A stretch of 64,000 bases of DNA from NCBI GenBank assembly GCA_001567255.1, contig LNBW01000003.1, forward strand, positions 1 to 64,000, given 5' to 3'. The position numbers and the translations under genes are program-made. Every line of letters begins with the position of its first letter. The first letter of the stretch is position 1. Positions 46,466 through 54,325 of the stretch are shown here, in pieces. Origin of the DNA: Bacteroidetes bacterium OLB9 (GTDB lineage Bacteria > Bacteroidota > Bacteroidia > Chitinophagales > Saprospiraceae). The notes beneath the pieces were generated by a model that did no database searches, had not been told where the DNA came from, and worked only from the letters and a program-made list of their open reading frames with translations.

Positions 46466-46835
46466 GTATTTGTTTCCAATCATTTTGGATATACAATTGA
46501 GACATGATGGATCTAGGATTTGCAGGATTGATTATATAGAAAATGATCCTATCTGAAAACCATTGACTTTCTCAAGTGTAACCTAAGACAACCGTCAATA
46601 TTTTATTGCTTGAGTGACCTAATAAAGCTCATCAGTGTGATGATCAAGTATGCAATATTTAAAATGGTTTTGTCCATTTATCTATGCAGAGTGATTTTAG
46701 GTTGAATAGTTAACAAAAATGATATTTGAAAAAATGAAACTGTATATTTGTGGGACAAACCTACTTATAACGCAGGTAAATGTCTAAATTTACAGTTGAA
46801 AAGGTTCATTTAAATATTTGATTTAAAACATATAA
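46466..46835. other. intergenic region upstream of the secreted esterase gene
   Basis: About 370 bp between the IS and the esterase gene with no supportable gene. TATATTTG at 46743-46750 matches the -7 box TAnnTTTG and would leave a leader of about 80 bases. No -33 box at the standard spacing. Confidence 0.4.
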
Positions 46836-48041
46836 ATGAGGATAACATTCGTATTCATTCTAGCTTTTTGGAGTCTTTGGGTTATCGCTCAAGAATCTCC
46901 GATTGGATGTGACGGAAAGAGATACATTGAATATGTTTTCTCTGACTATACCGTGACTTCAGTGAAGTATGCCAGACCTATACCTGAAAATTTCGACTTG
47001 TATATGGACGTGTACCAGCCCAAAGGAGATGTTGTAGAGCGACGACCACTTATTCTTTTTGTACATGGTGGTGGCTTTTTATCCGGAAGCAAGGCAGACA
47101 TGTCTGGTTTTTGTATAGATTTTGTAAAAAGAGGATTTGTCACTGCATCTATTGATTATCGGTTGATATTTGGCATTCCTGACAAGGCAGGCTTTATCCG
47201 AGGAGTTGTCAAGGCAATGAATGATTTTAAGGCTTCATACCGGTTTTTTAAATCGGATGCTGCAGGACCTAATATATTTAGAATTGATACGACCAAAATG
47301 ATGGTAGGTGGTTACTCTGCTGGTGCAGTGACCGTACTCCATTCAGCTTATCTGGATCGTGGCGACCCTATTCCAGATTTTATTTTGGATGAAATCAATG
47401 CTCAAGGCGGCTTTAAGGGTAATACAGGAGATGCAGAGAACCTTTCTCATGATGAGCAAGACATCTTAGGCGTTTTCAACTTTGCAGGAGCGACTTTTAC
47501 GCCTGACTTATTTGATGAAGGAGATCCATTTTTGATGAGTTATCATGGCGATGCTGACACCTCTGTACCGATAGATTCAGCTAATTTCTTCGATATTACG
47601 ACGGCTTACGGTTCTAGGGTATTGCACACTTGGGCTGCATTAAAAGGCATACCTCAAGCACTTGAAGTGGTGCCAGGTGGTGGTCATACTGAGATATTTA
47701 CGGATCCCAACCTATTTCCATATCTGGTTGAATATATTTTTAAAGCCATCAATGTTTATTATCCTAGAATATGTGAAACCGGTGTAGGTACTACGGATGC
47801 TGCTCCAGAAGTCATTACTACCGTATATCCCAACCCGGCATCAGATTATGTGAAAGTGTCTTTTGGACAACATGTAGAACGGCTCTTGATTTACGATGTT
47901 ACTGGCCAAATGATTCAATCTATACAGGTTCATGGACGAGAAGTGGAACTAGACAGCCAGAAGTTTAATGCCGGAATGTACTTTATTGTACCAGTAGCAG
48001 CCGGCAAGACAGGCCGACCAGCAAAAGTAGTTTTCAAATAA
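46836..48041 (+). CDS. secreted alpha/beta hydrolase (carboxylesterase-like) with T9SS sorting domain
   Basis: A 401-residue protein with a signal peptide (1-19), an alpha/beta hydrolase domain (about 25-310) and a T9SS type A sorting domain (about 325-401, VYPNPASDYVKVSF to PAKVVFK). The oxyanion motif is HGGG (77-80) and the nucleophile S161 sits in GGYSAGA. SYHGDADTSVP and VVPGGGHTEIF hold the likely Asp and His. The HGGG/GxSxG pair fits carboxylesterases or feruloyl-type esterases acting outside the cell. Substrate unknown. It converges on the integrative element, whose left end begins 25 bp after the stop. Confidence 0.88.
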   Translation: MRITFVFILAFWSLWVIAQESPIGCDGKRYIEYVFSDYTVTSVKYARPIPENFDLYMDVYQPKGDVVERRPLILFVHGGGFLSGSKADMSGFCIDFVKRGFVTASIDYRLIFGIPDKAGFIRGVVKAMNDFKASYRFFKSDAAGPNIFRIDTTKMMVGGYSAGAVTVLHSAYLDRGDPIPDFILDEINAQGGFKGNTGDAENLSHDEQDILGVFNFAGATFTPDLFDEGDPFLMSYHGDADTSVPIDSANFFDITTAYGSRVLHTWAALKGIPQALEVVPGGGHTEIFTDPNLFPYLVEYIFKAINVYYPRICETGVGTTDAAPEVITTVYPNPASDYVKVSFGQHVERLLIYDVTGQMIQSIQVHGREVELDSQKFNAGMYFIVPVAAGKTGRPAKVVFK

Positions 48042-48065
48042 GAGAGAGCGATATTATTATATTCA

Positions 48066-48088
48066 TTACTTTCCGATACAAAAAGTAA
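48066..48088. repeat. attL core of the integrative element
   Basis: The first copy of the 18-bp repeat TTACTTTCCGATACAAAA (48066-48083). Together with the next five bases it forms a perfect inverted repeat: TTACTTT (48066-48072), a 9-base spacer CCGATACAA and AAAGTAA (48082-48088). This is the shape of a tyrosine recombinase core site with two integrase-binding arms around the crossover region. Confidence 0.8.
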
Positions 48089-48142
48089 CTTAATTTTATA
48101 CATAGCTGTATATCAATATATTAGAATTGTTTGTGTGTATTG

Positions 48143-48164
48143 AAGGTACAAATAAGATACAAAG
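48143..48164 (+). repeat. candidate integrase arm-type sites, left end
   Basis: AAGGTACAAAT (48143-48153) is followed at once by AAGATACAAAG (48154-48164): two copies of AAGRTACAA at an 11-bp period, one DNA turn. The same motif with the same 11-bp spacing occurs at the right end (54182-54203). Lying inside the element about 55 bp from the core, they resemble arm-type sites bound by the N-terminal domain of integrases. Confidence 0.55.
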
Positions 48165-48190
48165 ATGTATTATTTTTGCTTTTTTTGCCT

Positions 48191-49729
48191 TTATTGATTT
48201 GGTGAAGTGGTTAAAAATTGCCTTAGTTCGTGCAATCTGTTAAGGTGTGGTAAAAACGTCTCTTTGCCGTTGTTAGCCTTTACAATTGTGATGTGTGCTT
48301 TTATGTACTCTTTGCAATCTGTTATTGTGCTGTAACTGTTAATCTTTACGGGTTGCGTTGGTATCTCGATACTTTTAAAGTAGTCTTCAATTTCTGTTAT
48401 TTGGTTGCTCCAGTCGTCGCCCTCCTTTTTAAGGGATTGCAATTTGTGCAATTCATCATTTTTATTAACTCCCTTTTTAAGTGTGTCCAATTTGTCCAAT
48501 TCTGATACTTTGCCCATTCCCTTTTTTAGGGTGTCCGATTCGTCCAGTTTGTCTAATGCTGTATCTTTATCAGTTCCCTTTTTTAGGGTGTTAAGTTCGT
48601 TAAATTTTTGCCGTGTGTCTTCTTTACCTTCCTTTTTAATGGTGTGTAATTTGTGTAATTTGTCATCTTTGTATTTATCGTTTCTAAATTGTCGCCAGTC
48701 CTGTTTTATTAAAACGTCTGCAATGTCCGACCCTTGTTCCTTTTGTTCGGGTGTGGCTAATCGTTCCAACAAATCCGAAAATATAAACCTTGTTGCATTC
48801 AAACGGCCTTCATATTCTTTGGCTTTAGTTTCCCATTCTTTGAAGGTGTTCCCATCTTTTGAAAGGTCGGGAAATACATAAACAAACCGCCCTTGTAATA
48901 CTTTCAGCTTATCAAATGAAAAACTACTTTTATTATAGACTGCCAACCAAATAAGGTCTTCAGGTGTTTCAGGAAAGCCAAAATACAATGTACCGTAAAC
49001 GGCGGTTTTTGGAGCTTCAACCAATGCAACGGGGTTGCTGTGGTATTTGCCCAAAAGGTGTTCACCAAACAAACAACTGATTTTTTTATCTTGCTTTGTG
49101 TACGCTTCCAACCATTCAGGCAAAGGCTTATTGTTTTGGGCGTGCTGCTTTTCAATTATTGAGTGCAAAAAGTCCGTGCCTGTGGTATGGTTTGCTTCGT
49201 CAAATTGTTTAACCTGCACCGCTCTTACATTGCCCGTTATATCAATAAAAGGAAAAGTATTTGCCCCTGCTCGATAACCATTTGCAACCGTACCCAGTCG
49301 GTATAACTGAACAACCTTTGTAACTTCATTAACTTCAAAGGGAAATTGTACGCTGTAAAATAGGTTCTGTATAAACGTGTTCTTTTCATAGTGCTGTAAT
49401 GTTTGTCTGAATGTTTCAAAGTCAAAAAATACGGGTTCAGGCGTGGGCTGTGGTTTGGGTTGAGTGAAAAAATATTTTTGTTTTGGAACAGTAACTTTAG
49501 TAACTCCAGTAACTTTTTGTTCCTGCTTCCAAATTTCTTTTGCGTAACCGTCTTTATAAGGGTCGTTCCATTGTCTGCATTTATCTTGATTATCGCACCT
49601 GCCCCAATGGTCGGGCAATACTTCGCCCGTTTCAATATCAATGTATCGTTGCCAATGCTTTTTTGCTCCACAATAAGGGCAATTCAACTTTAGTGCTTTG
49701 TTACTTGCTAATGTATATCGGTGTTCCAT
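48191..49729 (-). CDS. zinc-ribbon/TOPRIM-like replication protein, DUF6371-like
   Basis: About 512 residues. The N-terminus has a zinc ribbon (CPYCGAKKHW ... CDNQDKC) like primases of mobile elements. The middle (about 225-345) is TOPRIM-like: VALVEAPKTAVYG supplies the Glu, FVYVFPDLSKDG the Asp pair. This domain order matches the DUF6371-type proteins of Bacteroidota elements, probably a primase-like protein for element replication. Residues about 359-442 are five imperfect repeats with core [LF]xxLxxLKKG of 16-19 residues, then a helical tail. The start at 49729 (MEHRY) is chosen over a TTG at 49735. It is last in the minus-strand operon, 71 bp after the ATPase gene. Confidence 0.7.
   Translation of the reverse strand: MEHRYTLASNKALKLNCPYCGAKKHWQRYIDIETGEVLPDHWGRCDNQDKCRQWNDPYKDGYAKEIWKQEQKVTGVTKVTVPKQKYFFTQPKPQPTPEPVFFDFETFRQTLQHYEKNTFIQNLFYSVQFPFEVNEVTKVVQLYRLGTVANGYRAGANTFPFIDITGNVRAVQVKQFDEANHTTGTDFLHSIIEKQHAQNNKPLPEWLEAYTKQDKKISCLFGEHLLGKYHSNPVALVEAPKTAVYGTLYFGFPETPEDLIWLAVYNKSSFSFDKLKVLQGRFVYVFPDLSKDGNTFKEWETKAKEYEGRLNATRFIFSDLLERLATPEQKEQGSDIADVLIKQDWRQFRNDKYKDDKLHKLHTIKKEGKEDTRQKFNELNTLKKGTDKDTALDKLDESDTLKKGMGKVSELDKLDTLKKGVNKNDELHKLQSLKKEGDDWSNQITEIEDYFKSIEIPTQPVKINSYSTITDCKEYIKAHITIVKANNGKETFLPHLNRLHELRQFLTTSPNQ
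48410..48661 (-). repeat. five-unit coding repeat, [LF]xxLxxLKKG
   Basis: Inside the TOPRIM-like gene, five imperfect units (about 16-19 codons) read KLHKLHTIKKEG, KFNELNTLKKG, LDKLDESDTLKKG, LDKLDTLKKG and LHKLQSLKKEG. At DNA level they show as repeated TTTAGGGTGT-like and AATTTGT-like stretches on the plus strand. The units are alternating hydrophobic and Lys-rich and may form a helical linker or a DNA- or protein-contact surface. Confidence 0.75.
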
Positions 49730-49800
49730 ATTCAATTTTTTTGCTTTGCGTTCACGGTGTTCATGTGTTCAGGTGTGAACAGCGTGAAGAGTGTGAACGA

Positions 49801-50874
49801 TTACAACTTCAAATACTTATTTACTGCTCCTAATGAAACGCCTAATTCTTTTGAAATTTGTCTTTGTGAATATCTTTTTTGGCTCAACTCCTTAGCTTGC
49901 TCAATAAGGCTTTCACGGTCTATTTCTGTTATTTGCTTTAAGTGTTTCCGTTCTGCTCCAAAATCCAAAAACTCAAATGCAAGGAAATTGCAAGGCTTAT
50001 CAATTTGGCAAACAATTACGTTTTCAGTATCGTAAAGCATCGCTGTATTACGGGCTTTAATCTGCTTTATGTATCGCAAATTCTTATCAATGTTACTTTG
50101 CCCTATTGCAAAACAACTATCAATGAAATTGTAAAGCATCTTACTACCGCCTAAATCGTTTTGTGTAATTGGTCGGCTTAAATCACGTTTCGGGGTGTGT
50201 GCAAGCGCCAATATTGAAAGTCCGTATTTGCTTTTTAACGCCTTCAAATACTTCATTAAGGGTAAAGCATCTTTTGAACGCTCCGTTTCATTTTTGAGGT
50301 ATGTAATATTGTCAATAATTAAGATTTTCGCCCCTGTTTCAATTATACTTTGCTCCAATGATTGATTAAGGTGATTTTCAAAGGTAGTTCCCGTTGGTGG
50401 TTCAGTTTCGGGACTTATCTCAACCCGTAGTAAATTGTCATCAAATTGATATTCATTTTCAAAAACTTTTAAGGCTTCATTCTTTACAGAATACCTTGCC
50501 TCAAATTGTTTAGGGGTAAGTTCAAAATCAAAATACAATACTTTTTGGCGTGGGGCTTCCATTTTAAAGCCTTGTATTTGTTCGCCTTTACTTATGCTGT
50601 CGGCAATTTGAACGGCTAAAATTGATTTTCCTAAATTACTATCTGAAAACAAAATACAAATTTCGCCCTCGTGCCAAAATTCGCCAAATAGCATTTCAGG
50701 AATGGGCGTTGTTTTTGCTTGTTCCAACCATTCGTTGGCTGTCATCACTTTGAAAAGACCTTTATTTTGTTCAGCTTCTTTGCGTTTTTGCTCCAGTTGG
50801 TCAAAATGATTGCGCCAAACTTCGGGCTGTTCCAATGGGTTGTTGAGGTCATCAAATACAGGGTTTAGTTTCAT
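49801..50874 (-). CDS. RepA-like AAA/RecA-fold ATPase
   Basis: A 357-residue cytosolic ATPase of the AAA_25/RepA-helicase type. Walker A is SDSNLGKS (77-84), Walker B ILIIDN (184-189), and ALAHTPKR (222-229) is the sensor-like motif of RecA/DnaB-type enzymes; VLYFDFELTPKQFEARY (112-128) is typical of RepA-like proteins. The last 25 residues (YSQRQISKELGVSLGAVNKYLK) form a helix-turn-helix. It likely unwinds or loads at the element's origin. Its start ATG overlaps the stop of the tiny upstream gene (ATGA type, 4 bp). Confidence 0.85.
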   Translation of the reverse strand: MKLNPVFDDLNNPLEQPEVWRNHFDQLEQKRKEAEQNKGLFKVMTANEWLEQAKTTPIPEMLFGEFWHEGEICILFSDSNLGKSILAVQIADSISKGEQIQGFKMEAPRQKVLYFDFELTPKQFEARYSVKNEALKVFENEYQFDDNLLRVEISPETEPPTGTTFENHLNQSLEQSIIETGAKILIIDNITYLKNETERSKDALPLMKYLKALKSKYGLSILALAHTPKRDLSRPITQNDLGGSKMLYNFIDSCFAIGQSNIDKNLRYIKQIKARNTAMLYDTENVIVCQIDKPCNFLAFEFLDFGAERKHLKQITEIDRESLIEQAKELSQKRYSQRQISKELGVSLGAVNKYLKL

Positions 50875-51053
50875 AGCTTAACAGTATTTGAAGGTTCAAC
50901 AATAGACGGGAACAAATCGGGGTTGGTAGTGTAAAACCCTGCACGGTATTTCTGAAAAACTGCAAATACCTTTTTCATTTGTGCATGAAAATTTGTATCT
51001 TTGCCTTGTCTTTTATGCTGAAAAGTTTTAGCCTTGTTGTTTTGATTTTCCAT
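50871..51053 (-). CDS. small hypothetical protein
   Basis: A 60-residue basic protein beginning MENQNNKAKTFQHKRQGKD, with no recognised family. Its ATG overlaps the stop of the excisionase-like gene (TAATG) and its own stop overlaps the ATPase ATG, so it sits in a tightly coupled operon. An internal ATG at 50978 (MKKVFAVFQKYRAG, 35 residues) lies about 28 bases after a copy of the 13-base leader motif AGCATAAAAGACA and is an alternative start. Coupling supports a real gene; function unknown. Confidence 0.6.
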   Translation of the reverse strand: MENQNNKAKTFQHKRQGKDTNFHAQMKKVFAVFQKYRAGFYTTNPDLFPSIVEPSNTVKL

Positions 51054-51394
51054 TACTTCAAGGCTTTTTTATTGTTAGACAAATACGCTTTTGCTTCCTG
51101 CTCAATTTCAGCGTTTGTTTTTTTGCGCCCTTCCTTTAAATACTCGATTAGTTCAGTACGTGAAAAGTACAGGCGTTTACTTCGCTTCATTACAGGCAAT
51201 TCGCCTTTTGATACCTTGCTGTACATTGTGGGTACTGTAAGGCTTAAAAATTCGGCTGCTTCCTGAATCGTTAAAAGTTGTTCCGGTTGTTCGGTGGATT
51301 CAACCGTTTGGGGTGGGGTTTCTTTCAAAACCTTGCGAACTGAACTTTGTATTAAGTTGCTTAGTTGTTCGCTGTCTAATTGTATTATAATCAT
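51053..51394 (-). CDS. excisionase-like helix-turn-helix protein
   Basis: A 113-residue DNA-binding protein. Residues 41-87 form a MerR/excisionase-type winged HTH: LLTIQEAAEFLSLTVPTMYSKVSKGELPVMKRSKRLYFSRTELIEYL. The tail is charged (KKTNAEIEQEAKAYLSNN). Xis proteins bend attachment-site DNA and favour excision; some in this family regulate promoters instead. It is the first gene of an operon that includes the tiny protein, ATPase and TOPRIM-like gene. A palindromic, repeat-rich stretch just upstream (51443-51489) may be its operator. Confidence 0.8.
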   Translation of the reverse strand: MIIIQLDSEQLSNLIQSSVRKVLKETPPQTVESTEQPEQLLTIQEAAEFLSLTVPTMYSKVSKGELPVMKRSKRLYFSRTELIEYLKEGRKKTNAEIEQEAKAYLSNNKKALK

Positions 51395-51442
51395 TTTACA
51401 ACAGTTTTAAAATTTTTACTGCTGCAAAAAACAAATCAATGA

Positions 51443-51489
51443 ATACCCCAATCAATACCTATTTATACTTTGGGGTGCGTTTGGGGTAT
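51443..51489. promoter_or_regulatory. candidate operator or iteron cluster
   Basis: Between the unknown gene and the excisionase-like operon. TTTGGGGT occurs twice, at 51469-51476 and 51480-51487, an 11-bp period. ATACCCCA (51443-51450) and TGGGGTAT (51482-51489) form a perfect inverted repeat. It lies 49-95 bases upstream of the operon's first ATG. It could be an operator for one of the two HTH proteins or an origin-type repeat for the RepA-like ATPase. Confidence 0.5.
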
Positions 51490-51496
51490 AGTATTT

Positions 51497-52315
51497 TTAT
51501 AGTTTTTCGTTTTTTGTTTCCCTTGCCAATTGTGAAGAATTTTTATACGGCAACCAATCAACAATACAAATTCGTTCCTTTTTAGTTGGTTCGCCTTTGC
51601 CCTTATTAAGATTGTCCCAAACGGAACTTTCATTAAACGGTTGAGGTTCTGCAAATCCTTTTTTAACAAACTGAAAAGTTGCACAAATCCAATTCTTTGT
51701 TTCTGTATCTGTGTTCAACAAAAAGCCATTGTATTTAAGCCGTCTGAAAACCTCAACAAACTTGTTTTGGTTATGAGGAAATAACAGAATTTCGCTTAAT
51801 TGTTTGCCCTGTAAAGCTTTCAATAATTCAGCTTCTTTATTAGGGAAATACCCTTTTAGTTCGGAATGTATTTTTTTAATAGTTTCGCTGTTTTTGAATG
51901 TAATTAGTTTTTTGTTTAATTTAGGTTTTCGCTTATCAATCGGTTGGGGTGGCAATGCTTTTAGTTTTTTAGATTCGTTAATCCAATATTCCAACGCTTC
52001 CTCAAAAACGGGTTTGTATTTGATGAAAGTTGCATTTGAATAAACGCCATTCCTTTCAAATGGGTGGTTTGCGTACGTGTAAAGTTCAATTTGTTCTCTT
52101 AAGAATATTTCCTTGCCTGCTTTAGTATCTTTGCTTAAATAGTTCTTTTTGTGTTTCTCAAATGAATTAGCAATATTTTCAATAAATACACTCAATTCAA
52201 TATCAGTAGCACTGTCGATAATTTCTTTTATAAGCTCATACTTTTCTGGCTCGTTTTCCTTTACTAAATCAAGGTGCATTAAATACCGTTCAAAATTTCT
52301 TTCAAAATCGTTCAT
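51497..52315 (-). CDS. hypothetical protein of the integrative element
   Basis: A 272-residue protein of no family I can name. It is acidic and helical at the N-terminus (FERNFERYLMHLDLVKENEPEKYELIKEIID), with a Lys-rich middle (RKPKLNKKLITFKNSETIKKIHSELKGYF) and a C-terminal half with WICATFQFVKKGF and SVWDNLNKGKGEPTKKERICIVDWL. The composition and position resemble unannotated proteins next to integrases in Bacteroidota elements. The start is preceded by the motif AGCATAAAAGACA one base from the ATG, a leader shared with the integrase gene. Confidence 0.65.
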   Translation of the reverse strand: MNDFERNFERYLMHLDLVKENEPEKYELIKEIIDSATDIELSVFIENIANSFEKHKKNYLSKDTKAGKEIFLREQIELYTYANHPFERNGVYSNATFIKYKPVFEEALEYWINESKKLKALPPQPIDKRKPKLNKKLITFKNSETIKKIHSELKGYFPNKEAELLKALQGKQLSEILLFPHNQNKFVEVFRRLKYNGFLLNTDTETKNWICATFQFVKKGFAEPQPFNESSVWDNLNKGKGEPTKKERICIVDWLPYKNSSQLARETKNEKL

Positions 52316-52336
52316 TTGTCTTTTATGCTTAATAGG

Positions 52337-53518
52337 TTAAAAATCTAATTGTATTTTGTCGGCTGCTTTGCGTTTGGTATCGTCCACAATCTTAGCGTAA
52401 ATCTGTGTTGTTTTTAGGTCTTTATGTCCTAACATTTTGGAAACGACGTAAATATCCGTACCGTTAAACATTTGCAAGGTTGCGAAGGTATGCCGGAAAC
52501 AATGAAAGGTTATATCTTTTGTTATTCCTGCTGCTCCGATCCATTGAAATAGGTGTTTATTATGATAGGCTGAATATTTTAAACCTTCAAATACTTTGGC
52601 GGTGGGTTCGCCTTTTTCGTTTAACAAACTTACTGCCTGTTCTGAAATAGGGTAATACTCAATTCCTTTTGTTTTCTTTTGGCTGAAATTCAGGAAATAC
52701 CCTTGCCCCTCAATGTATTCAAGTTCGCCCCAAACCATTTTTTGAATATCTGAAAACCTCAATCCGGTAAGGGCTGAAAACAGGGCTGCACGTTTCAATA
52801 AATCATTGTTACATGGTGTTTTTAAAAGTTTATTCAGTTCTTCAATGGTTAAGTATTCCCGTCTTGTTTCGACTGATTTTATAGGGCTTATTTTGCTGTT
52901 CAGGTCGGTTTGTAGTATGCCGTCTTTATAGGCTTGTTTCAATGCTGCTTTTACTTTATTGAAGTAGGAAGCGGCTGAATTATGTGAAAGGGTGGTTTTG
53001 TCGCTCCTTTTACTTTTGGTTGTAAGTAGGTATTCTTTGAAGTCCTCAAAAAACTTTTCGTTGAGGTCTGCAAACTTCAATTTACCGTTTGTAAACGCTT
53101 CAATGTAGTTGAGTGCTGAAACCCAATTATCATGGTTTGAGGCTTTGCGTTTGTTGGCTAACTTTCTGAAATACTCAATAAAACATTGTTCGCCCAATTC
53201 CTTTTTGCGTAAACGTTCTTTTTCGTAATCGCTGTAAATTTCAGGCTTGTTTAATTGATTTTCGATATCTCGCCATATTTTGTATGCACTGTTGTGATTA
53301 TTAAAATCATGCACTTGGTCAAGTGGGCTTAACTTTTTATTTACTTGCTTATCTAACATACCCTCTTTATTCAACCTACCAAATATGTAAAGCCCTAAAA
53401 ATTTCCTTCGTGTGAGTTCACCTGTTTCTGGGTGTGGGATCGGTGGGTAAAAATCTAAATACAGGCTTTGCCTGTTTCCTGAAATTGCCTTTTGTCTTAA
53501 CTTAACTTTTATTACCAT
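52337..53518 (-). CDS. tyrosine-type integrase
   Basis: A 393-residue site-specific recombinase: an N-terminal arm-binding domain (about 1-95), a SAM-like core-binding domain (about 105-205) and a catalytic domain. The active-site residues are R254 (TGLRFSD), H339 and R342 (FHCFRHTFA), H365 (MLGHKDL) and Y374 (TTQIYAK). This is the usual length and layout of Bacteroidota element integrases. It should act at the 18-bp mnmE site that bounds the element. The AGCATAAAAGACA motif directly precedes the ATG. The gene overlaps no other frame. Confidence 0.95.
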   Translation of the reverse strand: MVIKVKLRQKAISGNRQSLYLDFYPPIPHPETGELTRRKFLGLYIFGRLNKEGMLDKQVNKKLSPLDQVHDFNNHNSAYKIWRDIENQLNKPEIYSDYEKERLRKKELGEQCFIEYFRKLANKRKASNHDNWVSALNYIEAFTNGKLKFADLNEKFFEDFKEYLLTTKSKRSDKTTLSHNSAASYFNKVKAALKQAYKDGILQTDLNSKISPIKSVETRREYLTIEELNKLLKTPCNNDLLKRAALFSALTGLRFSDIQKMVWGELEYIEGQGYFLNFSQKKTKGIEYYPISEQAVSLLNEKGEPTAKVFEGLKYSAYHNKHLFQWIGAAGITKDITFHCFRHTFATLQMFNGTDIYVVSKMLGHKDLKTTQIYAKIVDDTKRKAADKIQLDF

Positions 53519-53538
53519 TGTCTTTTATGCTTTTGTGT

Positions 53539-54090
53539 TTAACTCAATAGTGTATCAATTACCGTTTTCGGAACGTATGCAAACCAACCCTTTTTTATTT
53601 TGGGTATGCTGTTTCGTTTGATAAGGTTTTGTAAGGCTTTTTCTGAAATACGGTATTTGCTTTGTACTTCGGTAAGGGTATAACAGTCTGCAATATCAAA
53701 CTGCTTTTGTTCGTGTTGAGGTGTTACGGGCTGTGGCTGTTCAAAAAGTTTATCAATATCGGAACGCTTAACCCTTGTAATCCTTTGCCCTAAATTCACG
53801 GCTTTGATAGTTCCGTTTTCAATGTAGTAATATGCTGAACGTACTGAACAGTTAAGTAAACGGGCAACTTCACGAACAGTTAAAAACTCTTTTACTTTCA
53901 GTTCCTCAATAGGATGGTTTTTTATACGCTGTGTTTCCTTATTACTGCCTTCAATTTTTGCAGCCCTTAACCTTGCCTTATAAGCCCGTTTGCTGCACGT
54001 ATCACTACAATACTGGGTTACTGTGGTTCGGGCTGTGAACTCATTACCGCAATGCTGGCAAATTCGTTGTACTTTAATATTTGAACTCAT
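53539..54090 (-). CDS. zinc-finger and double helix-turn-helix regulator
   Basis: A 183-residue DNA-binding protein, the first gene from the mnmE end. It has a zinc site (C11, C14, C28, C32: CQHC ... CSDTC), a first MerR/excisionase-like HTH (about 68-115, [36 protein letters not shown]) and a second at 137-180 ([32 protein letters not shown]). The double HTH suggests binding to direct repeats, perhaps those at the element's right end 75-110 bases upstream of its start. It may control integrase expression, which lies 20 bp downstream, or help integration. Confidence 0.8.
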   Translation of the reverse strand: MSSNIKVQRICQHCGNEFTARTTVTQYCSDTCSKRAYKARLRAAKIEGSNKETQRIKNHPIEELKVKEFLTVREVARLLNCSVRSAYYYIENGTIKAVNLGQRITRVKRSDIDKLFEQPQPVTPQHEQKQFDIADCYTLTEVQSKYRISEKALQNLIKRNSIPKIKKGWFAYVPKTVIDTLLS

Positions 54091-54163
54091 TTAATATCCT
54101 TTAGTGTCTTTACGTTTATTTAAGTGCAATTAAGCGCAAAATAAAAAGGGCTTAACCCCGTTT

Positions 54164-54203
54164 TTTGTACCTCAACTGCATAAGGTACAACAAAGGTACA
54201 AAT
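54164..54203. repeat. candidate integrase arm-type sites, right end
   Basis: AAGGTACAA at 54182-54190 and AAGGTACAAAT at 54193-54203 are 11 bp apart, in the same direction and with the same period as the left-end pair (48143-48164). An inverted copy, TTTGTACCT, lies at 54164-54172. The cluster is about 120-160 bp from the right core copy, in otherwise non-coding DNA (54091-54325). Confidence 0.6.
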
Positions 54204-54325
54204 TTACACCGAAAAAACAAACAATATCACAAAGTAAATAATAAGTTTGCATCAATAAAAAATCCCTTATTTCAGGGCTTTAAGTGGGTTTTGTGTTCAC
54301 TTTGTGTTAGGTTGCTTTGTGGTGG

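Noticed and set aside
48405-48881. A long open frame opposite the TOPRIM-like gene (158 codons)
   Set aside because: It is the complement of the Leu/Lys repeat region; its Ser/Phe/Leu-rich product is a by-product of the repeat codons, and the minus-strand gene has clear domains.
54141-54170. GGGCTTAACCCC followed by T run as a terminator
   Set aside because: The stem is only 3-4 bp, too weak; the T run overlaps the inverted arm-type motif.
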